DNA from: Adiantum capillus-veneris
Lineage: Eukaryota > Streptophyta > Polypodiopsida > Polypodiales > Pteridaceae
NCBI GenBank assembly: GCA_014529385.2
Contig: CM043945.1
Location: forward strand, 97,384,612 to 97,442,611
DNA: 58,000 nucleotides
Direction of reading: 5' to 3'
Every line of letters starts with the position of its first letter. Positions within the stretch are counted from its first letter, which is position 1. This document shows positions 42,226-52,069 of this stretch, in pieces. The notes below the pieces were generated by a model that saw only the letters and a list, made by a program, of their open reading frames with translations, had not been told where the DNA came from and searched no databases. Made by a program: the position numbers and the translations under genes.

Positions 42226-43272
42226 CTATACATTTGCCTCATTGGAACTTACATTCGTATTTCCACCACTGAAAAGAGGCAACAAAGTGTCATAAATGTC
42301 CTGTGAGCTTACATTACTGTCTCTAGTACATGATAGCAAGGGCTGAACAGAATCTTCAACAAACACTACATCCCGTGAAACCAGAATACGTTTTGTTTGC
42401 GGATGATACAACCTGTAACCTTTGCTTTCAGCACTATAACCAACAAAAATACATTTGACAGCCTTATCATCCAATTTTCTGCGCTGCACTTGTGGCACCA
42501 AAGCATATGCCAAACAGCCAAAAACACGCATGTGCTCAATAGAAGGTTTTCTATCATGCCATGCTTCATATGGAGTAATAGACTGCAAAGCTTTCGTAGG
42601 ACACCTGTTAAGTACATAAGTGGCACACATGATGGCCTCAAGCCAAAAAGCATGCGGCAAAGCTTGACTTTTGACCATACATCGTGCCATTTCCGTTAGT
42701 GACCTGTTTTTCCTCTCAGCAACACCATTTTGCTGAGGTGTATAAGGCACTGTACATTGGTGTTTTATCCCACGACTAGCCAGAAATGCATTAAATTCAT
42801 GAGACATATACTCCCCCCCTCGATCGGAACGGAGGGTGCCCATAGTACATTTTGAGACATTTTCAGCCATAGCCAAAAATTGTTTGAAGCACATAAAAAC
42901 TTCGGACTTCGCTTTAAGCGGAAATACCCATGCATGCCTGGAGTAATCATCAATGAAAGTCACGAAGTACAGGTAATTGCCCAAGGACGGAGTTTGCATG
43001 GGCCCACAAACATCACTATGCACAAGCTGCAACCTGCATGTGGCCCTAACTGAACCATCCTTTGGAAACTTAGAACGCTGCATTTTACCGAGAATACAGC
43101 CTTCACAAACATGTTTGACAGGTGCTTCAAGAGGCGGCAAAGAAGCAACCATATCAGATTTCTGAAACGCAGCAAACTGGCAAAATTCAGATGACCAAAA
43201 CGTGCATGCCAAAGTTTTGCATCTGAAATAGCCCTTGAATCTGCAACAGCATTTGCAAAATTTTGTCCACAC
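42226..43272 (-). CDS. A1 copia integrase
   Basis: A 348-codon frame, of which residues from about 36 are real. It includes CEGCILGKMQRSKFP (zinc-binding cysteines), LQLVHSDVCGPMQTPSLGNY (first D), TLRSDRGGEYMSHEFNAFLA (second D), and YTPQQNGVAERKNRSLTEMA (E). It is one frame off the upstream gag-protease frame: the joint lies at about 43161-43170 (TCTGAAACGC on plus), where one base appears to be missing. The first 35 codons are a shadow of the gag-protease frame. Confidence 0.9.
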   Translation of the reverse strand: MWTKFCKCCCRFKGYFRCKTLACTFWSSEFCQFAAFQKSDMVASLPPLEAPVKHVCEGCILGKMQRSKFPKDGSVRATCRLQLVHSDVCGPMQTPSLGNYLYFVTFIDDYSRHAWVFPLKAKSEVFMCFKQFLAMAENVSKCTMGTLRSDRGGEYMSHEFNAFLASRGIKHQCTVPYTPQQNGVAERKNRSLTEMARCMVKSQALPHAFWLEAIMCATYVLNRCPTKALQSITPYEAWHDRKPSIEHMRVFGCLAYALVPQVQRRKLDDKAVKCIFVGYSAESKGYRLYHPQTKRILVSRDVVFVEDSVQPLLSCTRDSNVSSQDIYDTLLPLFSGGNTNVSSNEANV

Positions 43273-44729
43273 TTGTCATACAAGGTGAGCTTATACAGCC
43301 CATGGCACAAAAGCCCAGATGCAACAATTTCATCACCAAAACTAAGATCATGAACTGTACATCTGTCATCCACAAATTTGACTACAAGTCCAAGTCTAGC
43401 AAGTGCGGATACAGACAAGAGATTCTTCTTGATCCCAGGTACATAAAGTGCATCAACAAGTGTGAAGGAACTGCCATTAGCAGCAGTGAGCACAATCTTT
43501 CCAACTCCTTGAACTGGATAAGAGGCGTTGTCGGCACAAGTGACTGAATTCCCATGAGGGACAGACTCGAGAGAGGTAAACAATTCACGATGTGAGGTAA
43601 TGTGCTTTGTAGCACCACTGTCGAAATACCACACATGTGAATCTGCAGCAACTGACAAGCATGCATCATGGACAGCAGGATTGTAAGTGCACTCTGCGCT
43701 AAAAGCCCATTCTGCATCAACATCAGCATCACAATCTCCTTTCACAGAAGACTCAACAATGGGTGCATTTGTAGTGGAACCAGCATTTGCAGTGGAACCA
43801 CCCTCTTTCTTCTTAGCCTCTTTGGCCTTCAACTTAGGACACGACTTGATCAAGTGATCATTGGCTTTACAATAATGGCGACGCATCTTCTTTTTGCCCT
43901 TATCACCAGAATTGCCAGACGAAGTGCTGCCAGCAGAAGCATTAGGAACAGAATTTTTGCCACTCGCAGCAGAACCATAAGAAGTGGCTGCATTACTGTT
44001 ACCACCCTTTCTTTGAGAAGCAATAAAAGCCTGTTCAACTGCACGCTGCCTAGTCCTGTTTTTTCTAGAAAGTGACTCTTGCAACAGCAATGTGCATAAT
44101 GCATCAAACTTGACAACTTCAGGATTTCCTTGGGTCATGAGTCTCCAAGTACTAGCAAAAGTTTGGTAGGAATCTGGTAAGGCATCAAGAATAGTCTGCA
44201 CAAGGGAACTGTCCGAAATGACTTCACCTGCAGAAATGAGTTGCTCATTGATATCCTTGACACTAGCAAGGAAAGTGTCCATATCATCTTCCTCATGCAT
44301 AATCTTCGACTCTAGCTCTTTACGCAGCAAAGCAATTTTAGCCTCATTGCGGCTTGCATAAAGACCTGCTAGAATATCCCAAGCCTGTTTTGCAGATTTC
44401 GCTGAACGGATGTGAGGAATAATGGTGCGCTTCACAGACAACGCAATCAATGCATGAGCCTGCGCATCCTTAACATCCCAACGAGCTTGTTCTGCCGTAG
44501 GCAAAACAACTCTAACAGCTGCAATCCTTGCAGCAAGACCTGCAACATCCTCAACATCGCCTACATCTTCAGAACCAGGACGTACATCAATGCCCTGCAC
44601 AATGTTCCAGACACCTTTTGACACAAGAACATGTTGCATCATATAAGCCCACATAGGGTAGTTGTCCCCATCCAACCTGTCCTCAGCAGCAAACATCTTG
44701 AACACATCTGTGTTGTTGTTGTCAGCCAT
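43165..44729 (-). CDS. A1 copia gag and protease
   Basis: Translation likely starts at ATG 44729 (MADNNNTDVFKMFAAEDRLD); an in-frame ATG 60 bases upstream is less typical. The copia Gag signature LDGDNYPMWAYMMQHVLVSK is near the start. The zinc knuckle (near 43850) reads RHYCKANDHLIKSC, so the first cysteine is replaced by arginine. A2 keeps all four ligands. The protease has WYFDSGATKHITSH (near 43615). The GAG-pre-integrase block LWHARFGHLNFASLLRF ends at the frameshift near 43165. The frame stays open but meaningless to 42960. Confidence 0.9.
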
Positions 44730-44999
44730 GGTAAATGCTGTACCTGATGTGAAAACTGCCCAAAAATAGGAGAAATGGAGCGGGAACAACTTGTGCTATA
44801 TAGCACAAACCGTAGAAGACTATAAGGCACCTGTTATGCACAAAACGGCACTGACAGAAAATCTGCACAAAATGACAAAATAGCCTGTGCAGTACTGCCT
44901 GTAGTGGAAACGGAGGCTGAAATGAGCTCACTGAAATCGGAGAAAGTGAGCAGGCGTGTGCTGGAGCAGCTGGCGACTAAGCCCGGGAGGACGTGACCT

Positions 45000-45011
45000 G
45001 CTCTGATACCA
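45000..45011 (-). other. A1 primer binding site (tRNA-iMet)
   Basis: Plus-strand GCTCTGATACCA, two bases from the right LTR; minus-strand TGGTATCAGAGC. Confidence 0.92.
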
Positions 45012-45013
45012 AT

Positions 45014-45240
45014 AGTTGGAATTAGGGTTGCAGAGAAACACACACAGCTTGGAGAAGATGAAGGAAGCTCAAGGCACACAATAGAGAGTGTTTTACTTAG
45101 TGTGCAATGGAAAGATAAGTAGCCCTAGAGTGATGGACGTATATACAATGCACGGGGGAAAAAACCTCCTAAAGAGGGAAAAAATGCCCCGGCGGTCCTA
45201 GTGTGTTCACACACATCACTACCACATGTATATGGTAACA
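45014..45240 (-). mobile_element. A1 5' LTR, 227 bp
   Basis: Same sequence as 40142-40368 with about four changes, including the terminal TG changed to AG at 45014. Ends GGTAACA, followed by the target duplication GGAGG (45241-45245), after which the B leader resumes. Confidence 0.93.
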
Positions 45241-45245
45241 GGAGG

Positions 45246-46295
45246 CTAGAGTCACCAACTCAGATTGGAGTGAAATTCGACAGGCGAAGACACGGCCCCA
45301 AATCTCATGGGAAAGCTCGAAGGGCTTGGTGTTGTCAGAATTTCATTCTGAGGTCATCTCGGCCACCGTTCGGCTTCGACAAAGGTCTGCGCAGGCCATT
45401 TTCGACTACGTGGTCTCGACGGGTGCAGATCCGACTCTGCAAATTTGGGGTTTTCGGCCTACGACTGTAGGTACTGAGGATATCGACACTCCCAGAGTGT
45501 TGATTTGTGACTGTCTACACATCGAAGGACGGCTCACAATTCTTGGAGGCGTGTCACATACGACACGGACACATCTACACACAGACTGTAGGCGACATCC
45601 ACTAGTTCATCAGGTAGCTTGTGTTTGCTGCTTGATATTCCAGATTTCATCCTGACATTGCAGGTACTTCCACATGGGATGTATTGTCAGAGATGATGTA
45701 TGTCTGTTGAGGGTTTGCTGGCTGTGAGTCACACAGCAAACAACCGCCGCAGCGGTTAGAGCATACAGTGGGAAATTTGTGGATGTATGACTTTGTGGGA
45801 AGTCTATGTACTGTCAAATTTACTGCAGCCTTTGTTGAGGGTCTAGTGAGGTTTTATTGAGCTGGGGGATTCTCGAATGTTGAGATCCTTTCGGTGATAC
45901 AGGTCTTGGAGCGATCCCTCGAGCACCCTTAGATAGGCAGCTAGGATGTATTGACTGTGAGTTAGACAGTTGGGATTGCATCTTTGCTTTACTGCCATCG
46001 AGGCATTGTCGCACTCTATGCTTACAGGACAGTGACAGGACAGTGAGAGACAGTATAGGTGCTGGACAGGTTTACCTGCAGCTTACAGTGTCAGAGAGAC
46101 AATGTTTTTTGAGCTATTTTTTGGTCTGTTTTTAGTACACCAGAGCCATTTTACAAAGGAGACTCTGCCGAAATTTATGCAGAATCTGAAGCTTTCTTGG
46201 TTCATTTGACAGGTTGATATTGGTTCAGAGGTCAGTTTACAGGGGAAACTCTGCCGAATTTTTCCCAAAAAAGTAAACTACTGTGAAGCGTAGCT
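45246..46295 (+). other. B element leader, non-coding
   Basis: Together with 40109-40141 this is about 1.1 kb between the B primer site and its gag start. Open frames here are short and unrecognised. GACAGGACAGTGAGAGACAGT words at 46027-46053 are a small local repeat. Confidence 0.7.
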
Positions 46296-48224
46296 ATGGC
46301 TGGATCGCAGGACACTGCCCTTTACAATATCAAGAAGCTCGATGGAACCAATTTTCCATTGTGGAAGAAGCAGATTTGGCACGTGTTGGTACAAAAGAAG
46401 CAGATAAAACCTATAAAGCTCAAGGGGATAAAACTAGAAGATATGGACGAAGATGAATGGAGCGAAATGGATGAATTGGCACTTTCTACCATTATGCTGA
46501 CTTTGGCAGAAAGCGTTTACTTCAATGTAGCAGACGAGATGTCGGCTTATGAAGCATGGTTAAAGCTGAGTGATCTTTATGAGAAGCAGAGTGCAGCTTC
46601 ACAGGTATATTGGCTTAAGAAGCTTGTTGACTTGAAGATGAAAGAAGGGACACCTATGTCCAATCATCTGAATGAATTCAACACAATCTATAGTCAGTTG
46701 TCAGCTCAAGGTGTCAAGTTTGATGAACCTGTTAGAGCTATGTTCCTGTTGATCACATTGCCGGAAAGTTGGGACACTTTTCGCACATCTTTGAGTAATT
46801 CTGCACCTCCAGATGGTTTGAACATAGCAGGTGTAGAAGGAAGTCTGCTTACTGAAGAAACCAATAGAAAGACAATGGACAAAGGCAAAGGAACAGCCTT
46901 AGTTGTCAGGGGAAGGACCAAAGAAAAGTACAAAGGTGGAAAGAGGAATCAGTCTCGTAGCAAGTCCCTCAGTGCTAAAGGCAAGAGTGACATAGAATGC
47001 TACCATTGTGGCAAGAAGGGTCACATGAAAAGAGACTGCAGAGAATGGAAAGCAGAAAAAGGCAAAGAGAAAGTTGAAGACCATGGTGAGAAGAACAAGT
47101 CCTCAGTGAAGATTCAAGAAATAAATGTGACAAACACTGTTGCAGAGGATGACAGTCTAGTGTCAGGAGACATCTACTTCTTGAAGAATACAATGGACTC
47201 AGCTCTTCTTACAGCATCTGATGGAAATGCACTGAGTGACTGGATTATAGACTCAGGGGCATCACTTCATGTGTCTCCAAACAAGGAGTGGTTTACTTCT
47301 TATGTGACCACTAAAGATCATGTTCGGCTAGGCAATAGGCAAACATGTGAGATCTTAGGTGTTGGAGATGTTCAATTGAAGTTTCAGAATGGCTCTTCTT
47401 TCACGCTGAAGAATATGAGCCATGTTCCCGCAATTACAAAGAGATTGATCAGCACAAGTTTACTTGATGATGTTGGCTACGTCACCACTTTTGGACAGAA
47501 CATGTGGAAGATATCCAAGGGTTCTATGACAGTAGCACATGGAGTAAAGTCTGGAGGACTTTACATGATTTATGTATCAAATGTCTCTAAAAATGTAATC
47601 AATGTAACCGAGCAGCCGAACGTTTCTTTGTGGCATAGCCGGTTAGGACATATGTCCAAGAAGGGAATGGAAATCTTGTCTCGTTTTGGTTATTTGCCTG
47701 GCTTTTCATTTAATGATTTTGAATTCTGTGAACATTGTGTGTATGGTAAGCAAACACAGCAGCCACATAAGCATAGAAGCAGTAGAAGAGATACACAGTT
47801 GGCACTTGTTCATAGTGATTTGTGTGGACCTATGCCTAACCTATCTCTAGGGGGAGCTTCTTACTTTATGACATTTATAGATGATTACTCGAGGAAAGTA
47901 TGGGTTTACTTTCTCAGGCACAAGGATGAAGCGTTTAGTGTTTTCAAAACGTTTGTGACACTTGTGGAGAATCAGAGTGGCAAGAAGCTTAAATGCTTAC
48001 ACATTGACAATGGTGGAGAGTATGTTTCAAAGGCCTTTCAGGACTTTTGTGAGTCAAAAGGTATAAAACGTGAACTTACTGCTCCTTACAATCCTCCTCA
48101 AAATGGTGTTGCTGAGAGGATGAATAGGACCATACAAGAGAAGGTCAGAAGTATGTTGTCTAATGTACAGCTGTCAAATGGGTTTTGGGCTGAAGCTGTA
48201 TCAACAGCTGTTCATCGTAAATAG
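46296..48224 (+). CDS. B copia gag, protease and integrase (N-terminal part of polyprotein)
   Basis: A 642-codon frame from ATG 46296. Gag: LDGTNFPLWKKQIWHVLVQK, YWLKKLVDLKMKEG; zinc knuckle CYHCGKKGHMKRDC (46998-47039), canonical spacing. Protease: WIIDSGASLHVSP with DSG from 47250. Then the GAG-pre-integrase LWHSRLGHMSKKGMEIL, zinc cysteines CEHCVYGK, and integrase D,D-35-E: LALVHSDLCGPMPNLSLGG, LHIDNGGEYVSKAFQDF, YNPPQNGVAERMNRTIQEK. The frame is lost near 48205-48215 (AVHRK then stop) and the polyprotein continues in another frame as VNRSPSKVLQK. It is an unrelated lineage to A1/A2. Confidence 0.93.
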   Translation: MAGSQDTALYNIKKLDGTNFPLWKKQIWHVLVQKKQIKPIKLKGIKLEDMDEDEWSEMDELALSTIMLTLAESVYFNVADEMSAYEAWLKLSDLYEKQSAASQVYWLKKLVDLKMKEGTPMSNHLNEFNTIYSQLSAQGVKFDEPVRAMFLLITLPESWDTFRTSLSNSAPPDGLNIAGVEGSLLTEETNRKTMDKGKGTALVVRGRTKEKYKGGKRNQSRSKSLSAKGKSDIECYHCGKKGHMKRDCREWKAEKGKEKVEDHGEKNKSSVKIQEINVTNTVAEDDSLVSGDIYFLKNTMDSALLTASDGNALSDWIIDSGASLHVSPNKEWFTSYVTTKDHVRLGNRQTCEILGVGDVQLKFQNGSSFTLKNMSHVPAITKRLISTSLLDDVGYVTTFGQNMWKISKGSMTVAHGVKSGGLYMIYVSNVSKNVINVTEQPNVSLWHSRLGHMSKKGMEILSRFGYLPGFSFNDFEFCEHCVYGKQTQQPHKHRSSRRDTQLALVHSDLCGPMPNLSLGGASYFMTFIDDYSRKVWVYFLRHKDEAFSVFKTFVTLVENQSGKKLKCLHIDNGGEYVSKAFQDFCESKGIKRELTAPYNPPQNGVAERMNRTIQEKVRSMLSNVQLSNGFWAEAVSTAVHRK

Positions 48225-49110
48225 ATCTCCTAGCAAGGTTTTGCAGAAGGATTCAGTGCCAGAGATGGTATGGTCAGGCAAAATGCCCTCATACAAGCAT
48301 CTCAGAGTCTTTGGCTGTGAGGCATATACTCACGTTCCAAAGGAATTTAGGAACAAACTTGAGCCAAAGAGTAGAAAGTGCATCTTTCTAGGCTATGGTA
48401 ATTCTGGTGAGATGGGGTACAGACTTTGGGATCCCGAATCCAGAAAGGTTGTCCGCAGCAATGATGTTCACTTTAATGAATCCAAATATCATTCTAAACC
48501 AGAGAGGGTTGAGGAGATTAGAAGAGTTGTCTTTCAAGAAGATGGACCTGCACGTGCAAGACAAAATGTCAGGGCTCAAGAGGAGCAAGGACAGGATAGA
48601 GTGGAACCACAGGTTGTGGTTGAGCTTGAGCCACCTATTGTGCGTAGATCTGGACGTGTCACGCGACCTCCTGATAGGTTTGTTCCATCTATGAACTATG
48701 TCATGTTGACTGATTGCAATGAGCCTTCATGTTACAAGGAAGCAGTGCAAATGAAGGACTCCGAGAATTGGCAATTGGCCATGCAGTCAGAGATGACAGC
48801 TCTGCATAAAAACAAGACATGGAAGCTAGTTAAATTACCACAGGGCAAAAAGGCTCTACCTTGTAAATGGGTTTACAGGTATACGATCACCGCTCATGAT
48901 AGTCAGCCAAAGTACAAAGCAAGGCTTGTTGCCAAGGGCTTTAAGCAAGAACAAGGCATTGACTTTGATGAAGTCTTCTCTCCGGTGGTCAAGATGACTA
49001 CATTGAGATGCTTTCTTGCATTGGTTGCCATATTATATTTGGTGTTGCACCAAATGGATGTCAAGACAACGTTCTTGCATGGTGATTTAGATGTGGAAAT
49101 TTACATGTAG
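48205..49110 (+). CDS. B copia integrase end and reverse transcriptase N-terminal half
   Basis: Continues the polyprotein after the frameshift. Integrase C-terminal: PSYKHLRVFGCEAYTHVPKE, CIFLGYGNSGEMGYRLWDPE. RT: LPCKWVYRYTITAHDSQPKY, KARLVAKGFKQEQGIDFDEV, LHQMDVKTTFLHGDLDVEIY. It ends at TAG 49108-49110 (M-stop-QPKGF), a nonsense change inside the RT; the frame continues immediately. Confidence 0.9.
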   Translation, partial: QLFIVNRSPSKVLQKDSVPEMVWSGKMPSYKHLRVFGCEAYTHVPKEFRNKLEPKSRKCIFLGYGNSGEMGYRLWDPESRKVVRSNDVHFNESKYHSKPERVEEIRRVVFQEDGPARARQNVRAQEEQGQDRVEPQVVVELEPPIVRRSGRVTRPPDRFVPSMNYVMLTDCNEPSCYKEAVQMKDSENWQLAMQSEMTALHKNKTWKLVKLPQGKKALPCKWVYRYTITAHDSQPKYKARLVAKGFKQEQGIDFDEVFSPVVKMTTLRCFLALVAILYLVLHQMDVKTTFLHGDLDVEIYM

Positions 49111-50274
49111 CAGCCAAAAGGGTTTGTTGAGAAAGGCAAGGAAGATTGGGTATGCCAGTTGTTAAAGAGTCTTTATGGCTTAAAACAATCACCGAGGGCA
49201 TGGTACCATAAATTCCACAAGTCTATGCTTTCTCAAGGCTACAAACGTAGTGAGTTCGATCACTGTCTATATACAAAGAAGGCTAAGGATGGCAGTTGGC
49301 TGATCCTTATTTTGTATGTTGATGACATGTTGATTGCTGGCAAGCACTTGGAAGAAATTTCAGCTTTGAAGTCAAAGATGGCAAAATCGTTTGACATGAA
49401 AGACATGGGTGAGGCAAGTCATATCCTTGGTATGCGCATTGAGAGAGACAGATCAAAGAAGTTGATTTGGTTATCTCAAACAGAGTATATTGACAAGGTT
49501 TTGCAACGTTTCAATATGGAGAAGGGAAAGGCATTGAGTGTTTCATTGCCACCATATGTGAAACTTAGCAAACAAGATTGTCCTGTGTCTGAGGAAGAAT
49601 GGGCTGAAATGGATAAGATTCCATATGCGTCTGCAGTGGGTAGTTTGATGTATGCAATGATTTCTACTAGCCCAGACATTGCATTTGCAGTGGGAGTAGT
49701 AAGTCGATACATGTCAAACCCAGGCAAGAAACATTGGGAGGCAGTGAAAGGAATATTGAGATACTTGAAAGCTACAAAGAGTATGCGTATATGCTATGGG
49801 AGTCAGGAGCTAAGTGTAAAGGGTTTTACAGACTCAGATTATGCAGGTGACTTAGACAACCGAAGGTCTACATCAGGGTATGTCTTTACATTGGCTGGTG
49901 GAGCAGTATCATGGCGTTCTAGATTACAATATTGTGTTACTCAGTCTACTACAGAGGCTGAATATGTTGCAGCATCAGAGGCATGCAAAGAATCAATTTG
50001 GCTTAATCGACTAGTAACAGATTTGGGAATCAAAGAAGAGATGCCTGTGTTATATTGTGATAGTCAAAGTGCTATACAATTGGCTCGCAATCCAGTTTAT
50101 CACTCAAAGAAAAAGCATGTGGATGTGAAGTATCATTTCATCAGGGAAATGCTCGAGGATAAGAAACTTCAGCTTGTCAAAGTTCACACCACAGAAAATC
50201 TTGCTGATCTACTTACAAAAGGACTTCCCTCAGAGAGCTTTGCGCATTTTCGCAAGCAGTTAGGTGTAGGGTAG
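49111..50274 (+). CDS. B copia reverse transcriptase C-terminal half and RNase H
   Basis: The open frame continues in register from QPKGFVEKGKEDWVCQLLKS. RT: LYGLKQSPRAWYHKFHKS, catalytic LYVDDMLIAGKH (about 49312-49347). RNase H: VKGFTDSDYAGDLDNRRSTS, TQSTTEAEYVAASEACKE, LYCDSQSAIQLARNPVYHSK. End ENLADLLTKGLPSESFAHFR. Without the one frameshift and one stop, B would be a full-length copia element. Confidence 0.92.
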   Translation, partial: QPKGFVEKGKEDWVCQLLKSLYGLKQSPRAWYHKFHKSMLSQGYKRSEFDHCLYTKKAKDGSWLILILYVDDMLIAGKHLEEISALKSKMAKSFDMKDMGEASHILGMRIERDRSKKLIWLSQTEYIDKVLQRFNMEKGKALSVSLPPYVKLSKQDCPVSEEEWAEMDKIPYASAVGSLMYAMISTSPDIAFAVGVVSRYMSNPGKKHWEAVKGILRYLKATKSMRICYGSQELSVKGFTDSDYAGDLDNRRSTSGYVFTLAGGAVSWRSRLQYCVTQSTTEAEYVAASEACKESIWLNRLVTDLGIKEEMPVLYCDSQSAIQLARNPVYHSKKKHVDVKYHFIREMLEDKKLQLVKVHTTENLADLLTKGLPSESFAHFRKQLGVG

Positions 50275-50351
50275 TACATCACTTCTCTACATCTCTTGTA
50301 TATTAGCTTGTATAGTAGCTTCTCTCACACTTAAAGTACCACATTGGACTT

Positions 50352-50363
50352 TAAGTGGGAGGT
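50352..50363 (+). other. B polypurine tract
   Basis: TAAGTGGGAGGT directly before the 3' LTR (TGTTGGGG). Confidence 0.75.
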
Positions 50364-50555
50364 TGTTGGGGTATAAAGCCCAATGTGGTCGCCTAGGTAA
50401 GTGGGCGGGCCGCCAGGTATGTACACATATTCTTTTGTAAAAACCTAATAAGAACTCACTATGCTCTACACATTACAGTAGAGCGAGTTCACCATATCGT
50501 CGTGCTCTTCTTCTCGCACTCTCTCTCGCGTCGCACTTCCGCTCGTACTCCTTCA
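50364..50555 (+). mobile_element. B 3' LTR, 192 bp
   Basis: TGTTGGGGTATAAAGCCC to TACTCCTTCA, followed by GCCAG (50556-50560), the right target duplication, where the E LTR resumes. Confidence 0.93.
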
Positions 50556-51208
50556 GCCAGTGGGCTGCTGAATGCTCATTGGACCCCTTGGGAGACTGTC
50601 CAATAGTCTTCTAGAGAGCTTAATCCTTATTGGTTATTTTCTTTAGTATTTTTAAATTAATTAAACAAGATTTACTCTAGCCTAATTCTCATTGGTCCAC
50701 CTCCATGGCCATCCATTAGGATTTGAGTGCACCTTGTGGGCATCTGGGCTAGGGAGCTGACATGTGTCCCTCATTCCCTTTGTGTAAAGGAAGCTTGTGA
50801 GTGAGTGTGTGTGTGTGTGTGTGTGTGTGTTTCTCTCTCTTCCCCTACTTGCAAGGCTCGCCCCCTCCTTTGTAGGAGTTTTGAAGAATTTTTTGTTTCA
50901 TAAACACAACATCCAATTTCCCTAGTGTTTGACCTTTGGGTACAACCTTTGAATTTTAATACCTTAGCATTTTGGAAGTCTTAATGGGCTGAACCTTAGG
51001 GTATTTAAAGCCCATTGTTGCACACTACTCTTTTGTAGATGCCCCCCCCCTTTGGAGCCCTATTTTCTCTCCTTTGGATCCCTACTGTGGCCGGTCTGCC
51101 AACTTAACCAGTATTCTAGCTTTTTCTCCCCTGGCACTTCCCCATATTAAATGATCAGTTTAACATAAGAAAATCATTTAGGAGAATTAGATATTAGTTA
51201 TTATGACA
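50556..51208 (-). mobile_element. E element 3' LTR, right part
   Basis: Collinear with 12410-13051 of the solo LTR; ends TTATTATGACA. On the minus strand this is the LTR start, TGTCATAATAAC. Contains a (TG)n tract at about 50803-50830. Confidence 0.92.
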
Positions 51209-51228
51209 TTACCTTCCTCTTGAAATCA
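51209..51228 (-). other. E polypurine tract
   Basis: On the minus strand TTTCAAGAGGAAGGTAA lies immediately before the LTR's TGTCA. This fixes the LTR family to a minus-strand gypsy element whose integrase lies to the right. Confidence 0.7.
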
Positions 51229-51499
51229 TAGTCGTCCTCGACTATGGGGTAGAGAAGATAAAGCCTATTCATTAGTCCTTTTTCTAGTGGGTAGAGGATC
51301 CCTATGTTACCCTACAACATCGTTCTAGAATGGATGACTAATCCATTTGGCGCTTGAGAGCCTAAGCTGCCGCCGCAAGCATGTCTACACATTAGTCCTA
51401 TCAATCTTCCATAGTAGAGTGACAAGCTCTACTTGGTGTTTGGGAGACGTCATTTCCGCAAACTTGATCTAAGCATGCATACTAGTTAATATTTGTGCA

Positions 51500-52064
51500 C
51501 AATAAAGAAAAAGAGAGTCTTATAAGACAAAAGCTTTGTTCATTCTAAACATTTGTACATTTGCTTACTCTAGGGAAGCATTGTAAGCATTGACAAGGTT
51601 TAGGTTATGCTTTAATTGTATGCCTTGCATCCATCTAGATATTCAAAAGGATAATTCTTAAACTTAGTAAGATATTGTCAGATAGTCTTTCCGCCTCTTA
51701 ATACCTTGTCTTCATGTCGGAGAATGGACTCGGGCTGCAACACCTCTTCTTGGTCCTCGATCTCCGGTGGGTCTTCAATAGTTGGTTCTTGAGGTGGCTC
51801 TCCTTTGTAAAGCTTTAGTAGGCTCACATGAAAAGCATTGTGTATGAGCCAATGGTTGGGCAACTTGAGTTGGTAGGCCATCTCATTAATTGGTCTAAAA
51901 ATCTGGAAGGGACCATAGTACCTTTTTGCTAACTTAGCATAGTACTTTTGGTGTCCCGTAGGATTCTTGCCCGTCGTGTTCCGTAATCGAGCCTTGGGAA
52001 ATTTAAGTAAGACCCAATCATTTTCTTTAAAGGCTTGGGCTCTTTTGTGCTTATCAGCAACCAC
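51500..52064 (-). pseudogene. E gypsy integrase C-terminus and chromodomain-like end
   Basis: ORF 51678-52064 has the integrase C-terminal module: [56 protein letters not shown], then an acidic stretch and [15 protein letters not shown]. Beyond the stop the frame still spells QYLTKFKNYPFEYLDG, a decayed chromodomain-type end. The polypurine tract and 3' LTR follow 0.3-0.4 kb further left. Confidence 0.8.
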
Positions 52065-52069
52065 CTTTT

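Noticed and set aside
43160-43175. Programmed -1 frameshift site between protease and integrase in family A
   Set aside because: Geometry fits a -1 shift but the bases are not a canonical X-XXY-YYZ slippery heptamer and no pseudoknot was evident; kept only as an alternative.
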